A stretch of DNA of 64,000 nt from Macrotrachela quadricornifera (GCA_022393335.1 JAJEKB010020933.1:884728-948727); one strand, 5' to 3'; shown: positions 21,640-32,748, counted from the stretch's first letter. The notes: generated from the letters alone by a model not told the origin. Made by a program: numbers and translations.

Positions 21640-24600
21640 TGTATCAAACCCAAACTATTTGGGTTTGGCCTTGGTACTAATATTCGTTGAATAATTTATA
21701 TTTAAACTCGTATCTATATTTATATATCTCCTCTTGTCGTCACACTTATTTCTAATTTATAGTCACTATACAAAGAATTATAATTCAACTTTATTAGATT
21801 AGATTGAAGAGGACAGTATTTGCAACTGTTTTGACTATAAATGAAAGTACTATTTGCAAAAATTTTAGATGCATTTGGGAAGGCATGCGTAACTTTCTAC
21901 GTTCTATTTTGAAGTGATATTTAGAATTTGTTAGATGTTGTTCTGAAGTAATGTTAGTTATTTTGACTGGGTTATCTAGAAGTAAACGAGAAAACAGTAC
22001 AGATCAACATTTCAAATATTTTTCAAATACTGAGTAGGACTTACGAGACTTGAAGAGATTTCAAAGACTTCTTCAACTTCAAGAAAGTCCAACATATTGT
22101 GAAAGCTATGCTTTTAATTGGCGCCCTGCATCGGATCGGGTTTCAAAAACCAATAATTTCATCATCAGGCACGTCAGTTTCGGCAATCATCATTCAAAAC
22201 TGATCTAGTGTGTGTATTTATCATACTTACTGTGTCGATAGTACAGAGGAGCCTTTGATACTATCCTTCTAAGAGGAGGATTCGTCAGGTCTTAAGACAC
22301 GAACCAACGTAGAATTCTAGTTTCAAAACTTCGTGAGGCTACATAGGACCTCGAAGGATCTCTTAGAATTTCGAAAGACTTCACTATGCTTCTGAACATC
22401 ATAAGAATTCAACAGTAAAGTCTAGGCCATTTTCTTCTTATTACAGATGTTTCCTGTAACTAATTTGGGAATACCTGAAGCTGCGATGTATGCCTATTAC
22501 GGGGTTACGAAGGTGTGTTATCTGTAAGCATACGAAGTTATTCAACATCAGAAATAAGAGTGTAGTCTCTAACAGTTGGGACACTTGCAAATAATTTCAA
22601 GAGACTTTATCAAGCGGCGAAGATTTGAAAGCGTTTCATGCATCTCTGTAAAACTGAAATTTTAAAGAGACTGCAGCAAGCATCTAAGAATCTCATAAGA
22701 CTCCATAGAGAAGAGATACACAACTGCAATTTACAGCTACAGTTAACTTTGATCCACCCACCTATGCTACCATTACTCGTTGCCCACTTGGGACTCGTGT
22801 AGAACCCAGCTTCATGAAAAACAGATCAAATATAAAACTGGCATTGTTTTATTATGGGACGATATCAGGTCTATTAAAGACTTAACTACGAGGAGAGCAA
22901 ACCAACTACAACTAAGTTTAATTATATTTATTTAGTCTTTTTTTAAACTTTGTTGTTATATTATATTCTTCGAAGGTTGGAGCTTGCGTGCTGCATATTC
23001 AGCATCTACACATTTTTTTAGTTGGTTTTTCGCATTAGCGATAACGAAATCTGATTGACTGATGTTATTAACATACTCTACTAAGTGTTCCTAATGTATA
23101 TCTCACCAAGCAATTATTGAACTGCAGTTATGAATATAGAGAATTCAATCGAATCTCGCTAGAGGCTGTAGGAACTCTAGGTGGCCAACAAGTATTCATA
23201 TGTACTTCAAGATAGCTTGTCACATGAATAACTAATAATGGCGAAATATTGACTTCAGCAGTGTACTCTACCACTCGTTCCTGGAGCATATCTATTGAGA
23301 CCTGATTTGATTCTGACTTTTTATACGTATAACATTAAATTGAAACTTGTTGGAGCGATGTTGAAGTAGTATTTCGTACATAACAATATGGATTTGAAGG
23401 TAAATTAGCTAATTTATATGCGTAATGATAATGGAGCTAGGGTCGGCTTAAACCGACGTTGCATAAGAATAAAGCTGATTGATTGATGGATCGACTAGGA
23501 GTAAGATTGTGTTGGCATGAAGTGAATTTGAAGCTGATGCATTCTGTCAGCTCTGCTTCAACTCCTATTGAGTTGTTAACTTGTTCAATTTAATAAGAAA
23601 ATGTTAAGGGTGTAACATCCATTTCAATAGTAGCTGCAAAAACCTTTAATTTCTTAAGATAATATAGGATGCAGCATGGCATTCTACAATCACTATTGCG
23701 ACAATTTTTCAAAAACTTTAAGGTTTCAATTGAACTAGAATTCGAGTCGGAAACGGAGTAGGAGTGACATAAATATATGAGAAGCTAGAATGTATTTGTG
23801 TGAAGTCAGAATATCTAATAGCTGGATTCTCTCGTTTCTACCGTGTGATTTCTTAGAGTTTTACTCTCACTACCACTTTCGCACTCTTGGCAATCGCGGT
23901 TGTGTCCTTATTCGTAGCACTGTACGTAGTATCCTTCATTATATAGTAGAGCTCAAGAAATTGCAAAAACAAGATGCTCCAAAAGTCCTGTCATAATAAG
24001 AAATTGAGATATGTCCGCTGAATATCGATCAAACTAGTTAAGATTTTTATCCGTAATATAAGCGTATTCAAGGTTTTTACATTTATAAAGACATACCATG
24101 AGAAATCTTTGGTTAAGTATCACTATTGACCTCAACACAAAATGTAACTTTTTCACAGATAGGCACAAACGGTAAACAGATTGGCACAAAGATCACTTTG
24201 CTGAATAAAATGTTTCGATATCTCCATTATGACTCCAGCAAACAAGCTGGTTTTTTCAACCAATGGCAGAAGAATGTCTAAACTTTATATTCATAGAGAC
24301 ATGCCTAGAAAAACTCTTTGCTAAGTATAATATTGTTTTTCTACCAATGAAAAAGTTAAATCTTTGTGCTGAAGCCAATAGTGATACTGAATCCAGAGTC
24401 TCGTAAGGTATGTCTTTATAAATATAAAACTTGAATACGCTTATAACCGTGATAAAAATTTCAGCACGTTTGGTCGACATCCAGCAGAGATATCACAAGT
24501 TCTTATCACGACAAGACTTTTGCGACATCGTGTGGGTTCCGCAGATAGTTTTTGAAAAATATTACATCATATCCTTACATATTTCTTAATAGTTATGTGT

Positions 24601-25040
24601 ACAGAACTTCTGTTACTGAAATAAATTCGATGTCGTCATTATCTGGCGCTGAAAAGTTACACGTATCACCCTTACGTACCACTAAGAACTTACCAATGCT
24701 ACCCCTAAGTAGTTCTTAAAAATTTAAAGATACTCCTTTCAAACCTCTCTTAATACACAACAAGTATCACATATTGGTTGCCTTTAGAAAGTTATGAATA
24801 TTATTCCAAGATAGCTCTAAAAAGTTTCCAATACTGCACATTTCAGTTTAATCTAATAAAGTTGAATTATATTTCTTTCTATAATGACCGTAAGTTGCAA
24901 ACAAATGTGACAACAAGAGAAGATATATAAATATAGGTACAAGTTTCAATATAAATTATTCAACGAACATTAATACCTGGGCCAAACTCATACTTATGTG
25001 ACTAAACCCAAACTCCCAAACGATTTGGGTTTGAGTTTGG
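21640..25040. mobile_element. 3.4-kb element bounded by ~175-bp inverted repeats
   Basis: The sequence from about 21640 to 21815 matches the reverse complement of about 24845-25040. Shared words include GTTGAATAATTTATATT, TATATTTATATATCT, TAATTCAACTTTATTAGATT and an outermost AAACCCAAAC/GTTTGGGTTT motif. The interior has only short frames (for example 23790-23996 and 24256-24480) and I see no transposase. 22020-22740 is rich in GACTTC/GAAGTC-type words. It may be a non-autonomous transposon; its left end forms the 5' flank of the ART-like gene. Confidence 0.6.
24005..24500. mobile_element. Inverted-repeat MITE nested in the 3.4-kb element
   Basis: Left arm (about 24010-24125) and right arm (about 24395-24495) are reverse complements around TATAAGCGTATTCAAG (left) and CTTGAATACGCTTATA (right), followed by AAAGACATACC/GGTATGTCTTT. 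There is a ~250-bp spacer and no coding capacity. Confidence 0.5.
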
Positions 25041-25304
25041 TGCACGTCTCGTTTAGAGTACAACATGTATGCAGACAACGCTGTTCAAAAAATGGAAATT
25101 CTCCAGTTTTGAATTATACTACATATCACAAATTCTTTCCTAATGAAGAAATCCACATATCGAGTATTTTAGATTCAGAATTGAACAAAACTATTCGATC
25201 AAAGTAAAGCAAAAAATTATTGTTTAAGAATATCATCTTTGAATTCAGATATTATAATGTTGGATTTGCCATTCGAGATTTTTGTGCTGCCTTTATGAAT
25301 AATA

Positions 25305-26365
25305 AAATAATCGGGATTCCGGAATTTCGCCAATTAGGAATTCCACCAATACATAGCTTGGAATTTCGCTACTTGACGAAAGTACAGTGGACTTTCACCA
25401 ACACACTTCATGGAGTTTCACCAGTTGGCGAAAGTATAGTAGACTTTCACTAATGTAAGTGTGAATTAGACGTGAATTATAAAATGCGCATCAGCTATGT
25501 TAATAAGTTACGTTCGTGTTTGTTGTATTCATTTATTTTTTTACGGCATTTTAGACAGAAATTATGTCTCCTCTTGGTAGAGTCCGGCGGGACTGTCCCG
25601 ATCCCTAAATTTTTCCCGAACCCGATCCCGTTCCCGACGGGATCCAAATCCCGAAATTCTCCCGATTTTACGGGATCGGGGCGGGAATCCCTGTTAAAAA
25701 CGGGATCGGGACTACGAATCCCGAGAAGATACTTGAATCAGATTTTTTGTCTGAATGATTTGTATTCACTGAAAATGGTAACGCCATTGAAAATCCCGAA
25801 AAAATATTTTGTCGGGACCGGGATCGGGACGGGTTTCTGTTAAATCAGATGCGGTCGGGATCGGGATGAAAAAAACCGATCCCGCCGGACTCTACCTCTT
25901 GGTAGCGTGAAATACAAGATCATTAGATGATGCAATCACGTTTCTTTCTCATCTTGTTGGTGAACCTGTTTGTCATGGACAGAATGGAAAGAAAAAAATT
26001 AATGTTTCGAAATCAGACTTGACAGGTGCATCATTAGGTGAACATTAGTTTATATTCTATTTACCTTTTTCTTCATATTAATCTCGCTTTTTTGTTGCTA
26101 TAAACATGACTTGCTCATATATGAGTATACTTAAGTGTAAGCTATAGCATACATTCTAACAGTAATAGCTTTAGCCCTTACATGTATCCAGCAATAATAT
26201 TGCTTTGTGACAACCGAGAAAACTCCATTACACTTTCATCAATTGGCGAAATGCTTGTGTACTTTCGCCAATATACCGTCTAGAATTTCGCCAACTGGTG
26301 ATAGTCCATTGTACTTTCGCCATTGGCGAATGTTCTATTGGCGAAGTTTCGGTAATCCAAATAAT
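25305..26365. mobile_element. Element built of GGCGAAAGT repeats, split by a hAT-like insertion
   Basis: Clusters of TTTCGCCAA/TTGGCGAAAGTA words at 25315-25455 and 26225-26350 are mirror images. The outer ends match in inverted orientation (AATAATCGGGATTCCG on the left; reverse complement of the right end gives ATTATTTGGATTACCG). The hAT-like element at 25578-25894 lies between them with a perfect target duplication, so it inserted later. Confidence 0.5.
25578..25894. mobile_element. Recent non-autonomous hAT-like element with 8-bp TSD
   Basis: Terminal inverted repeats are TAGAGTCCGGCGGGA on the left and TCCCGCCGGACTCTA on the right, flanked by an identical 8-bp duplication CCTCTTGG (25570-25577 and 25895-25902). 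Length is 317 bp. The interior is packed with TCCCGATCCC/GGGATCGGGA words. The 8-bp duplication and TAGAG ends fit the hAT superfamily. The perfect duplication indicates recent insertion. Confidence 0.85.
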
Positions 26366-28300
26366 CATATTAAATAATTTCGGTTTACCTCTTATTGAAG
26401 CAGTCTTTGAGTAGTCTCAATATAAGAATTGCTGAATTTTCCACTTGTCTTGAAGTTTTTGTCAACCGAATTCTGATGAGCGCTTGCGATCAGGATTTAT
26501 AAATCAATAATTTTAGTCAAATTACTATACTGAGAATTTCAGTTTAGGTACTATTCATATGCTAATAAAATTTATACTGACTGCCGTCAAAATTAAATAT
26601 TATAGTTGAAGAAATAGTGATTTCGTATAGACAAATAACATCTATACTTTTTTTGCATTTAGATCAGCCGAGTGATTCCTAGTTGATAAATTTTAAAAAC
26701 TATCGGTATGATTTCTGTGAGACCAAGGTATAGAAGATTCTGAGCGAAAGTTTTTACCATTCTATGTTTCCCTTTATGGATTACTGTAAGTAAAAGAAAG
26801 ACAAGGAATAGTTAAATATCTAATTCCATAGTTCGATACACTTCTTTTAGATCGTGTTTCACAAAAATAGTAATGTTGTGTGCCTACTTTGGTTGACGAC
26901 GCTTTCATCAGTATATTCCATAGTAAGGCCAACTAGCTCGTCGCAGCAACGAGAAGCAGCTCCGACAGTAATACATTTGGTTGGCTTTCGATGCTAAGAA
27001 ATAATTCAAAAAATATTTTAGATGTTTTATTGACTATATTAATCTTACTTTGACGAGTTCTATATGTTCTGTAGAACGCGTGACTGACGGAAAATATTGT
27101 TCAGTTGTCGAGACTATTTCGAAAAAAAACATTTTTTTCGTTGAAACAATATTCGAAACATTTCATACTGGATGTGCTTGGCTCTGGAGAGTTAGGGTCC
27201 GACCTATAAATAAAACGAGTATAGGAACAAATAACTACTAATTGTAGAAGGTTTCTTAGAAGGATAATCTAAGGAAATTGTCTTTCAATTGATTTTAAAT
27301 CGCAAAACAACACAAAGTCAGCTTTACGCAGTGGACAGAATGCCAAGCTTTCGAATCGAACTGTTGTCTGTTTGAGTTGATCTTTAAGAATAGGGAAAAC
27401 TCTGAGCAGTAATGATTGCATCTATTACATTGATGTTTCTTGGGACGATAGGATTGGATCTAAGGTTCAGCTTAGACTTTGGAAAAAGAATACTCTCGGA
27501 ATTCTTAGAATATGAGCTTGATGATGGCTACTATAAAAAGCTTTTTTGTGTCTCGAGAGGTTCCCTTGTAAGATCTTTCTTGAGTTTCGGTGAAAAAGCT
27601 GAGAAAAACAGGTAAACTTAGGATTCGATAGGAAAGGAGAACTCCAAATAGATTTCAGTCGGGAAAGTTAACATGATGTCGAGTTATGATCTTGAAAATC
27701 TCTGAATTCATAGATCGTTGTGGATAGTCATATGGCTTGCACCAATCCGATGGCAGAATAAACTTTTGAATATTAAAGGGAATACGTCTATATAGTCAGC
27801 AGTGTCCAAGGATTGAGAAATAGGAATCCTCTCAATTCTAGGTGATGTCAGCTAAAACTGATCAAATCTTCGAAGAAATAAGAATTAACATACATTTCGT
27901 TCACAGATTCCCCTCAATTCATTGCACACTTCTCTTCAATTCAATCATACTATCAAAACTAAACTCGCTACCTAACTGAATCCATACTTAAATACACGGT
28001 CCCTTTGCAAAGAACTAACCGCGTGACAATTCCACCCAAAATAATCGATGAAATGAATAGAACTTGTAGATAATATTCCTGCTTAGAGATTGATCAATCG
28101 CTGGATATCAAACAACGAGCGACAACAGAATGTCAACAAGCAACTACAAGAAGACACTGCACATTATTTTAAGAAATCAGATAAAGAAAAAAGAAAAAAC
28201 ATAACTAACAGATTTCATCAGGTATTTAATGTTCCAATCTCCCGCTACTAAATAAATCGAATTAACACAAGAAAATAAACAAAGAACAAAGCAATGTAGA
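26366..28300. other. Gene-free stretch
   Basis: Only short frames (27050-27241, 27412-27615) with no domain signature. The word TTTTAGATC(G/A)TGTTTCACAAAAA near 26846 recurs near 53724, a short dispersed repeat. Nothing else recognised. Confidence 0.35.
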
Positions 28301-28304
28301 AGTA

Positions 28305-28860
28305 AATTCTACATTGATCCCAAGCAATGAAACAGCTATCCCAAGTACAGGAGCGAATATGAACACGGATTAATTGCAAAAAGCATCTAAAATGGAGGTA
28401 TTTAGGTCCAAACTTCCCAAATTTTGATCCTTGATCTCTTTTCTCACAAATATCATCATTGGATTCCAGAAATGAATTTTACGTGAATCCCAAGGAGTTT
28501 CAGAATTATTACAAGTACAAGGGTGAACGTTACCAAACCATACTTGCAAAAGTGGCTGAATTTTGGACCAAATTCCGAAATTTTCATTGATGACCTCCCT
28601 CACAAATATCACTATTAGAGCTAAAATAAATTTAACCTCGACTCCGACCAATCAGAAGGCTTTTCCAAGTCAACGCGCGCCTATCAGCAACAACTACTTA
28701 CTGAAACTCTGAAATGCTGATATTTTCGTCCAAATTCCTCAAAATTTAGATCGATGGCACCCTTTACCCACCCACCCTCCCAATCTTAGAAATATCATTA
28801 TTGGCCCAAGAATTTCAGTGTACACCAATCCCAGTAAATTACAGAGTCATTCTAATTCGA
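28305..28860. repeat. Degenerate tandem repeat, about 165 bp period
   Basis: About three and a half diverged units run up to the 3' end of the big ART-TPR gene. Each includes a form of TTGGTCCAAATTCC, CACAAATATCA(T/C)TATT(G/A)G and a later AATCCCAA word (near 28320, 28490 and 28830). Copies differ strongly, so the array is old. Confidence 0.4.
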
Positions 28861-28906
28861 GGGGCAAATACTAGGAAGAAAAGATCAAATTCGCTACCAA
28901 CTTTTC

Positions 28907-31270
28907 TTACGCGAGTGCTTCTGAGGAATTATCCATACTTGTACACACACAAGCAATGTTATTGTAGGATTGAGTCAAATCAGGATGATTTACAGGAAGA
29001 GCTTTCTGATAGATTTGAAGTGCTTTTTCGTAAAACGAGACCGCTTTTGAATACTCTCCCATGTTTTTATATACGAAAACCATATTTTTATAGGAACTAG
29101 CCAATGAAGGATGATTTTCAGGAAGAGTTTTTTGTTTGATTTGAAGTGCTTTTTCGTAAAATGAAAATGCTTTCGAATACTCTCCCACGCTTTTATACAC
29201 CAAACCAATATTGTTGTAGGCAGTGACCAAATCAGGATGATTTGCAGGAAGAGTTTTTTGACGAATTTCAAGCACTTTTTCGTAAAATGGAAGTGCTTTT
29301 AAATACTCACCCATGTTGTAATACGTAAAGCCGATATTGTTGTACGAAGTACGTAAATCAGGATGATTTGCAGGAAAAGCTTTTTGACGAATTACAAATG
29401 CTTTTTCGTAAAAAGAAAGTGCTTTTGAGTATTCTCCCATTTTGTCATACACTAAACCGATGTTGTTATAGGAACTAGCCAATGAAGGATGATTTCCACG
29501 AAGAGTTTTTTCATAGATTTCAAGTGCTTTTTCGTAAAACGAAACTGCTTTAGAATACTCTTCCATGTTTTTATACATCTCACCGATATTATTGTAGGAT
29601 GTAGCCAAAGAAGAATGACCTGCAGGAAGAGTTTTCCCACGAATTTCAAGTGCTATCTCGTAAAACGGAAGCGCTTTTGAATACTCGCTCATCTTGTGAT
29701 ACAGGAAACCAATGTTATTATAGGAAGTAGCCAAATCCGGATGATTTCCAGGAAGAGTTTTTTTAAAAATGTCATGTGCCTTCCCGTAAAACGAAAGTGC
29801 TTTAGAATACTCTCCCTTATTTTTATACTCCAAACCGATGCTGTTGTAGTAAGTAGCCAAATCAGGGTGATTTGCAGGAAGAGTTTTTTGAAGAACTTCA
29901 AGTTTTTTTTCATTAAATGATAGTGCTTCTGAAAAATCACCCATGTTTTTATACAGCATATCGGTGTTGTCGTTGGAAGTACCCAAATCAGGATAACAAG
30001 AAGGAAGAGTTTTTTGAAAAATTTCAAGTGCTTTTTCGTAAAACGAGAGTGCTTTCGAATAGTCTCCCATGTTCTTACACACGAAACCGATGTTGTTATA
30101 ATAAATAGCCAAATCAGGATGATTTTCAGGAAGATTTTTTTCTCGACCTTCAAGTGCTTTTTCGTAAAACGAAAGCGCTTTTGAATTCTCTCCCATAGTA
30201 TTATACATTCCACCGATGTTGTTGTAGCAAATAGCCAATAAAGAATGATTTGCAGGAAAAGCTTTTTGACAAATTTCAAATGCTTTTTCGTAAAAGGAAA
30301 GTGCTTTTGAATAGTCTCCCATGTTCTTATACACCGTAGCGATATTGTCGTAGGAAGAAACCAATGAAGGATGATTTGCCGGAAGAGTTTTTCGTTTGAT
30401 TTTAAGTGCTTTTTCGTAAAAGGAAAATGCTTTAGAATAGTCTCCCATGTTTTTATACACATCACCGATGTTGTTGTAGGAACTAGTCAGACAAGGATGA
30501 TTTGCTGGAAGTGTTTTTTGATGAATTTCAAATCCTTTTTCGTAAAATGAAAGTGCTTTAGAATATTCTCCCATATTGTTATATACCCCGCCGATGTTGT
30601 TGTAAGAAGTAGCTAATAAAGGATGATTTGTAGAAAANNNNNNNNNNGGATGATTTGTAGAAAAAGTTTTCTGACGAATTTCAAGTGCTTTTTCCTGAAA
30701 GGAAAGGGCTTTAGAATACTCTCCCAAGTTATCATATACCAAGGCGATGTTGTTGTACGAAGTAGCCAATGAAGGATGATTTGCAGGAAAAGTGTTTTGT
30801 TTGATTTCAAGTGCTTTTTCGTAATACGAGAGTGCTTTAGAATACTCTCCCATGTTGTAATATACGAAACCGGTGTTGTTGTAGGAAATACTCAAACTAG
30901 GATGATTTTCAGGAAGAGTTTTTTGTTTGATTTCAAGTGCGTTTGCGTAAAACGAGAGTGCTTTAGAATACTCTGCTATGTTGTCATACATTCTACCGAT
31001 GTTGTTATAGGAAGTAGTCAATGAAGGATGATTTGCAGGAAAAGTGTTTTGTTTGATTTCAAGTGCTTTTTCGTAATACGAGAGTGCTTTAGAATACTCT
31101 CCCATGTTGTCATACACCCCACCGAGGTTGTTGTACAAAGTAGCCAATGAAGGATGATTTGCAGGAAGAGTTTTTCGGCGAATATCAATTCCCCTTTCAT
31201 AGTACAAGATGGCCTTGTGATAGTCACCTTGTTCATCGTTAATATATCCAAGATTAGTATAATAAAGTGC
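28907..31270 (-). repeat. 126-bp coding tandem repeat (TPR array)
   Basis: The period is 126 bp, equal to 42 codons, over about 18 units. The stretch starting at 31021 repeats nearly unchanged 252 bp away at 30769 for close to 100 bp, so a two-unit block was duplicated recently. The same unit occurs three to four times in the 1237-3165 gene. Confidence 0.85.
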
Positions 31271-32650
31271 TTTATCGTTCTCATCATATGTCTGTTTGAG
31301 TAGTAATGTGTAGAGTTCTTCAGCTCTATCTAACTTTTTCAAATGAAGCAACAAGTTGCCTATTCGTTCCCATCCTGTCCCACGCACACTTTCTTGCATA
31401 TGTTTCGTGAGTGTTCGAAGTTGTTGATCATCATCCGATGTTAGTGTAAGTTCTACTTGATAAAGTGGGTTGTTTTTGTCGATTTGTGTAACTTTACCAA
31501 TACGGAAGACGGTGTGCATTGAGAAAAGGATTTCTTCCTCCGTCCTAAAGTTACTAAATTCTTGGATGGAGGCAAAAGGAGCGGATGAGATAGAAGGATC
31601 AACGGACATTTGAAAGAGAATGCCAACCATATCGGTGTTTGTTAAGGCACAAGTGGCAAACTCAAAGGAAATGTCTTGGTTTGTATTTGTGAGTAAGAAG
31701 TTATTAAAAGACATTAGGCCACCTTTTGTTTTACAGAGTTTCTGAAAATCATCATTCAATAGACCCTGTCCTCGGTAAACTGTGAGAGGCTGTCCACTGT
31801 AACCACTCATCTGTTGTTCGTGTAATTGTTCTATTTGTTGATGAAGATCACGAATAAAGAAGCCCATATTAATGATAGTGTCTACTTCCAGCAGACGTAG
31901 CGCACCGTTAAGCATAGAATAGATGAATGATGGGAAAGTATACCACCAGATTGGTGAATGTGCATGATATTCATTCTCGAATTTAGTAATATTGATTGAT
32001 GATCCGTAGTCACCTTTTCGGCAGTACGCGACGAAATCGTTGATCGATTGTTGGTCATATTCCATTTCAAGGAGAATATCCTTGAATATTTGGCTGTACA
32101 TAAAGGTGGGGTCCAGTCGGTTTAAATCTTGACTGAAAGCCTCTCCAATTACTGTAATAAAATTTACAGGAGTGAAATCATGTTCACATTGTTTAACAGT
32201 CATTTGCAATGTTTCACAAATGGGTGCAATAGATGTATATACACCTTTGATTTTCTTCCATTGTTTTGCCCACTGTTCGTGACGTGACTTGTCATCACAA
32301 AAGATGTAAATGGAATCTAATTGTGAGATGCCATGAATATCGGGGACTAAATTTTGACCCAATGATCCTGACGTAATGACGAATGCTTTCTCTTCATTGA
32401 TATCTTTGAGACACTGAATACATTGATCTGAGTCGGCAAAGATTTTGATATTGTTGGCGATGCCATTTAGTTGCGTTAATGTATCTTGGCAATCTTTTTT
32501 TGATTGATCAATACCAGCATCGGCCCAGATCAATAAATAATTTTGAGCAATTTGCTTACGGGGATTGATAGTACTGGTTGCTGTGGTTGTAGGTAAACCA
32601 GAAATTTTTGATGTTGCAGTAATGTCTTCTTTTGACATTTGTTCATCCAT
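28907..32650 (-). CDS. ART-like protein with expanded TPR array, catalytic Ser lost
   Basis: Single open frame of 1247 codons from an ATG, interrupted only by 10 Ns. The N-terminal half aligns residue for residue with the 1237-3165 gene: alpha/beta domain 37-150, ART-like domain about 170-395. Arg293 (VYRG) and EEEILF (371-376) are kept, but the triad Ser of FLST is Leu320 (FLLT), the reverse of its paralogue. From about 455 comes a leading TPR, then 17 units of 42 aa and a partial one, each of the form LATSYNNIGxVYxNMGEY plus an EKALEIxQKTLPANHP-like end, as in kinesin light chain. Such arrays bind peptides or proteins. Neighbouring units share long identical stretches, showing recent array growth. 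The true unit count is uncertain because of the gap. A palindromic element starts 99 bp upstream. Confidence 0.85.
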   Translation of the reverse strand: MDEQMSKEDITATSKISGLPTTTATSTINPRKQIAQNYLLIWADAGIDQSKKDCQDTLTQLNGIANNIKIFADSDQCIQCLKDINEEKAFVITSGSLGQNLVPDIHGISQLDSIYIFCDDKSRHEQWAKQWKKIKGVYTSIAPICETLQMTVKQCEHDFTPVNFITVIGEAFSQDLNRLDPTFMYSQIFKDILLEMEYDQQSINDFVAYCRKGDYGSSINITKFENEYHAHSPIWWYTFPSFIYSMLNGALRLLEVDTIINMGFFIRDLHQQIEQLHEQQMSGYSGQPLTVYRGQGLLNDDFQKLCKTKGGLMSFNNFLLTNTNQDISFEFATCALTNTDMVGILFQMSVDPSISSAPFASIQEFSNFRTEEEILFSMHTVFRIGKVTQIDKNNPLYQVELTLTSDDDQQLRTLTKHMQESVRGTGWERIGNLLLHLKKLDRAEELYTLLLKQTYDENDKALYYTNLGYINDEQGDYHKAILYYERGIDIRRKTLPANHPSLATLYNNLGGVYDNMGEYSKALSYYEKALEIKQNTFPANHPSLTTSYNNIGRMYDNIAEYSKALSFYANALEIKQKTLPENHPSLSISYNNTGFVYYNMGEYSKALSYYEKALEIKQNTFPANHPSLATSYNNIALVYDNLGEYSKALSFQEKALEIRQKTFSTNHXXXXFSTNHPLLATSYNNIGGVYNNMGEYSKALSFYEKGFEIHQKTLPANHPCLTSSYNNIGDVYKNMGDYSKAFSFYEKALKIKRKTLPANHPSLVSSYDNIATVYKNMGDYSKALSFYEKAFEICQKAFPANHSLLAICYNNIGGMYNTMGENSKALSFYEKALEGREKNLPENHPDLAIYYNNIGFVCKNMGDYSKALSFYEKALEIFQKTLPSCYPDLGTSNDNTDMLYKNMGDFSEALSFNEKKLEVLQKTLPANHPDLATYYNSIGLEYKNKGEYSKALSFYGKAHDIFKKTLPGNHPDLATSYNNIGFLYHKMSEYSKALPFYEIALEIRGKTLPAGHSSLATSYNNIGEMYKNMEEYSKAVSFYEKALEIYEKTLRGNHPSLASSYNNIGLVYDKMGEYSKALSFYEKAFVIRQKAFPANHPDLRTSYNNIGFTYYNMGEYLKALPFYEKVLEIRQKTLPANHPDLVTAYNNIGLVYKSVGEYSKAFSFYEKALQIKQKTLPENHPSLASSYKNMVFVYKNMGEYSKAVSFYEKALQIYQKALPVNHPDLTQSYNNIACVCTSMDNSSEALA
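30638..30647. other. 10-N assembly gap inside the TPR array
   Basis: Ten Ns lie between two identical 17-bp copies of GGATGATTTGTAGAAAA (30621-30637 and 30648-30664). Gap plus one copy is 27 bp, a multiple of three, so the frame stays open. This looks like two contigs that overlap but were not merged, or a collapsed stretch of array. The number of TPR units is therefore not fixed. Confidence 0.9.
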
Positions 32651-32748
32651 AATTTGCTGAATAATTTGTTATTCACCTATGTAAAACTACGTATAGTTAG
32701 TTGTTGTTTAGACAAAGAGAGTTCACATTATCTATGTACATGAGCATA

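Noticed and set aside
25472..25843. 123-codon frame with Pro/Phe/Gly-rich repeats (PIPKFFPNPIPFPTGSK)
   Set aside because: It runs through the hAT-like element, whose GGGATCGGGA-type words create the repeats; it spans the insertion junction, so it is not a gene.
29689..30465. 258-codon minus-strand frame and other long frames across the TPR array
   Set aside because: These are shifted readings of the 126-bp coding repeat, kept open because the unit is a multiple of three and stop-free in that frame; W/T/K/H-rich composition is not protein-like.
28907..31270. Regular repeats reminiscent of a CRISPR array
   Set aside because: The repeats are contiguous 126-bp coding units with no unique spacers and encode TPRs. 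No cas genes are present.
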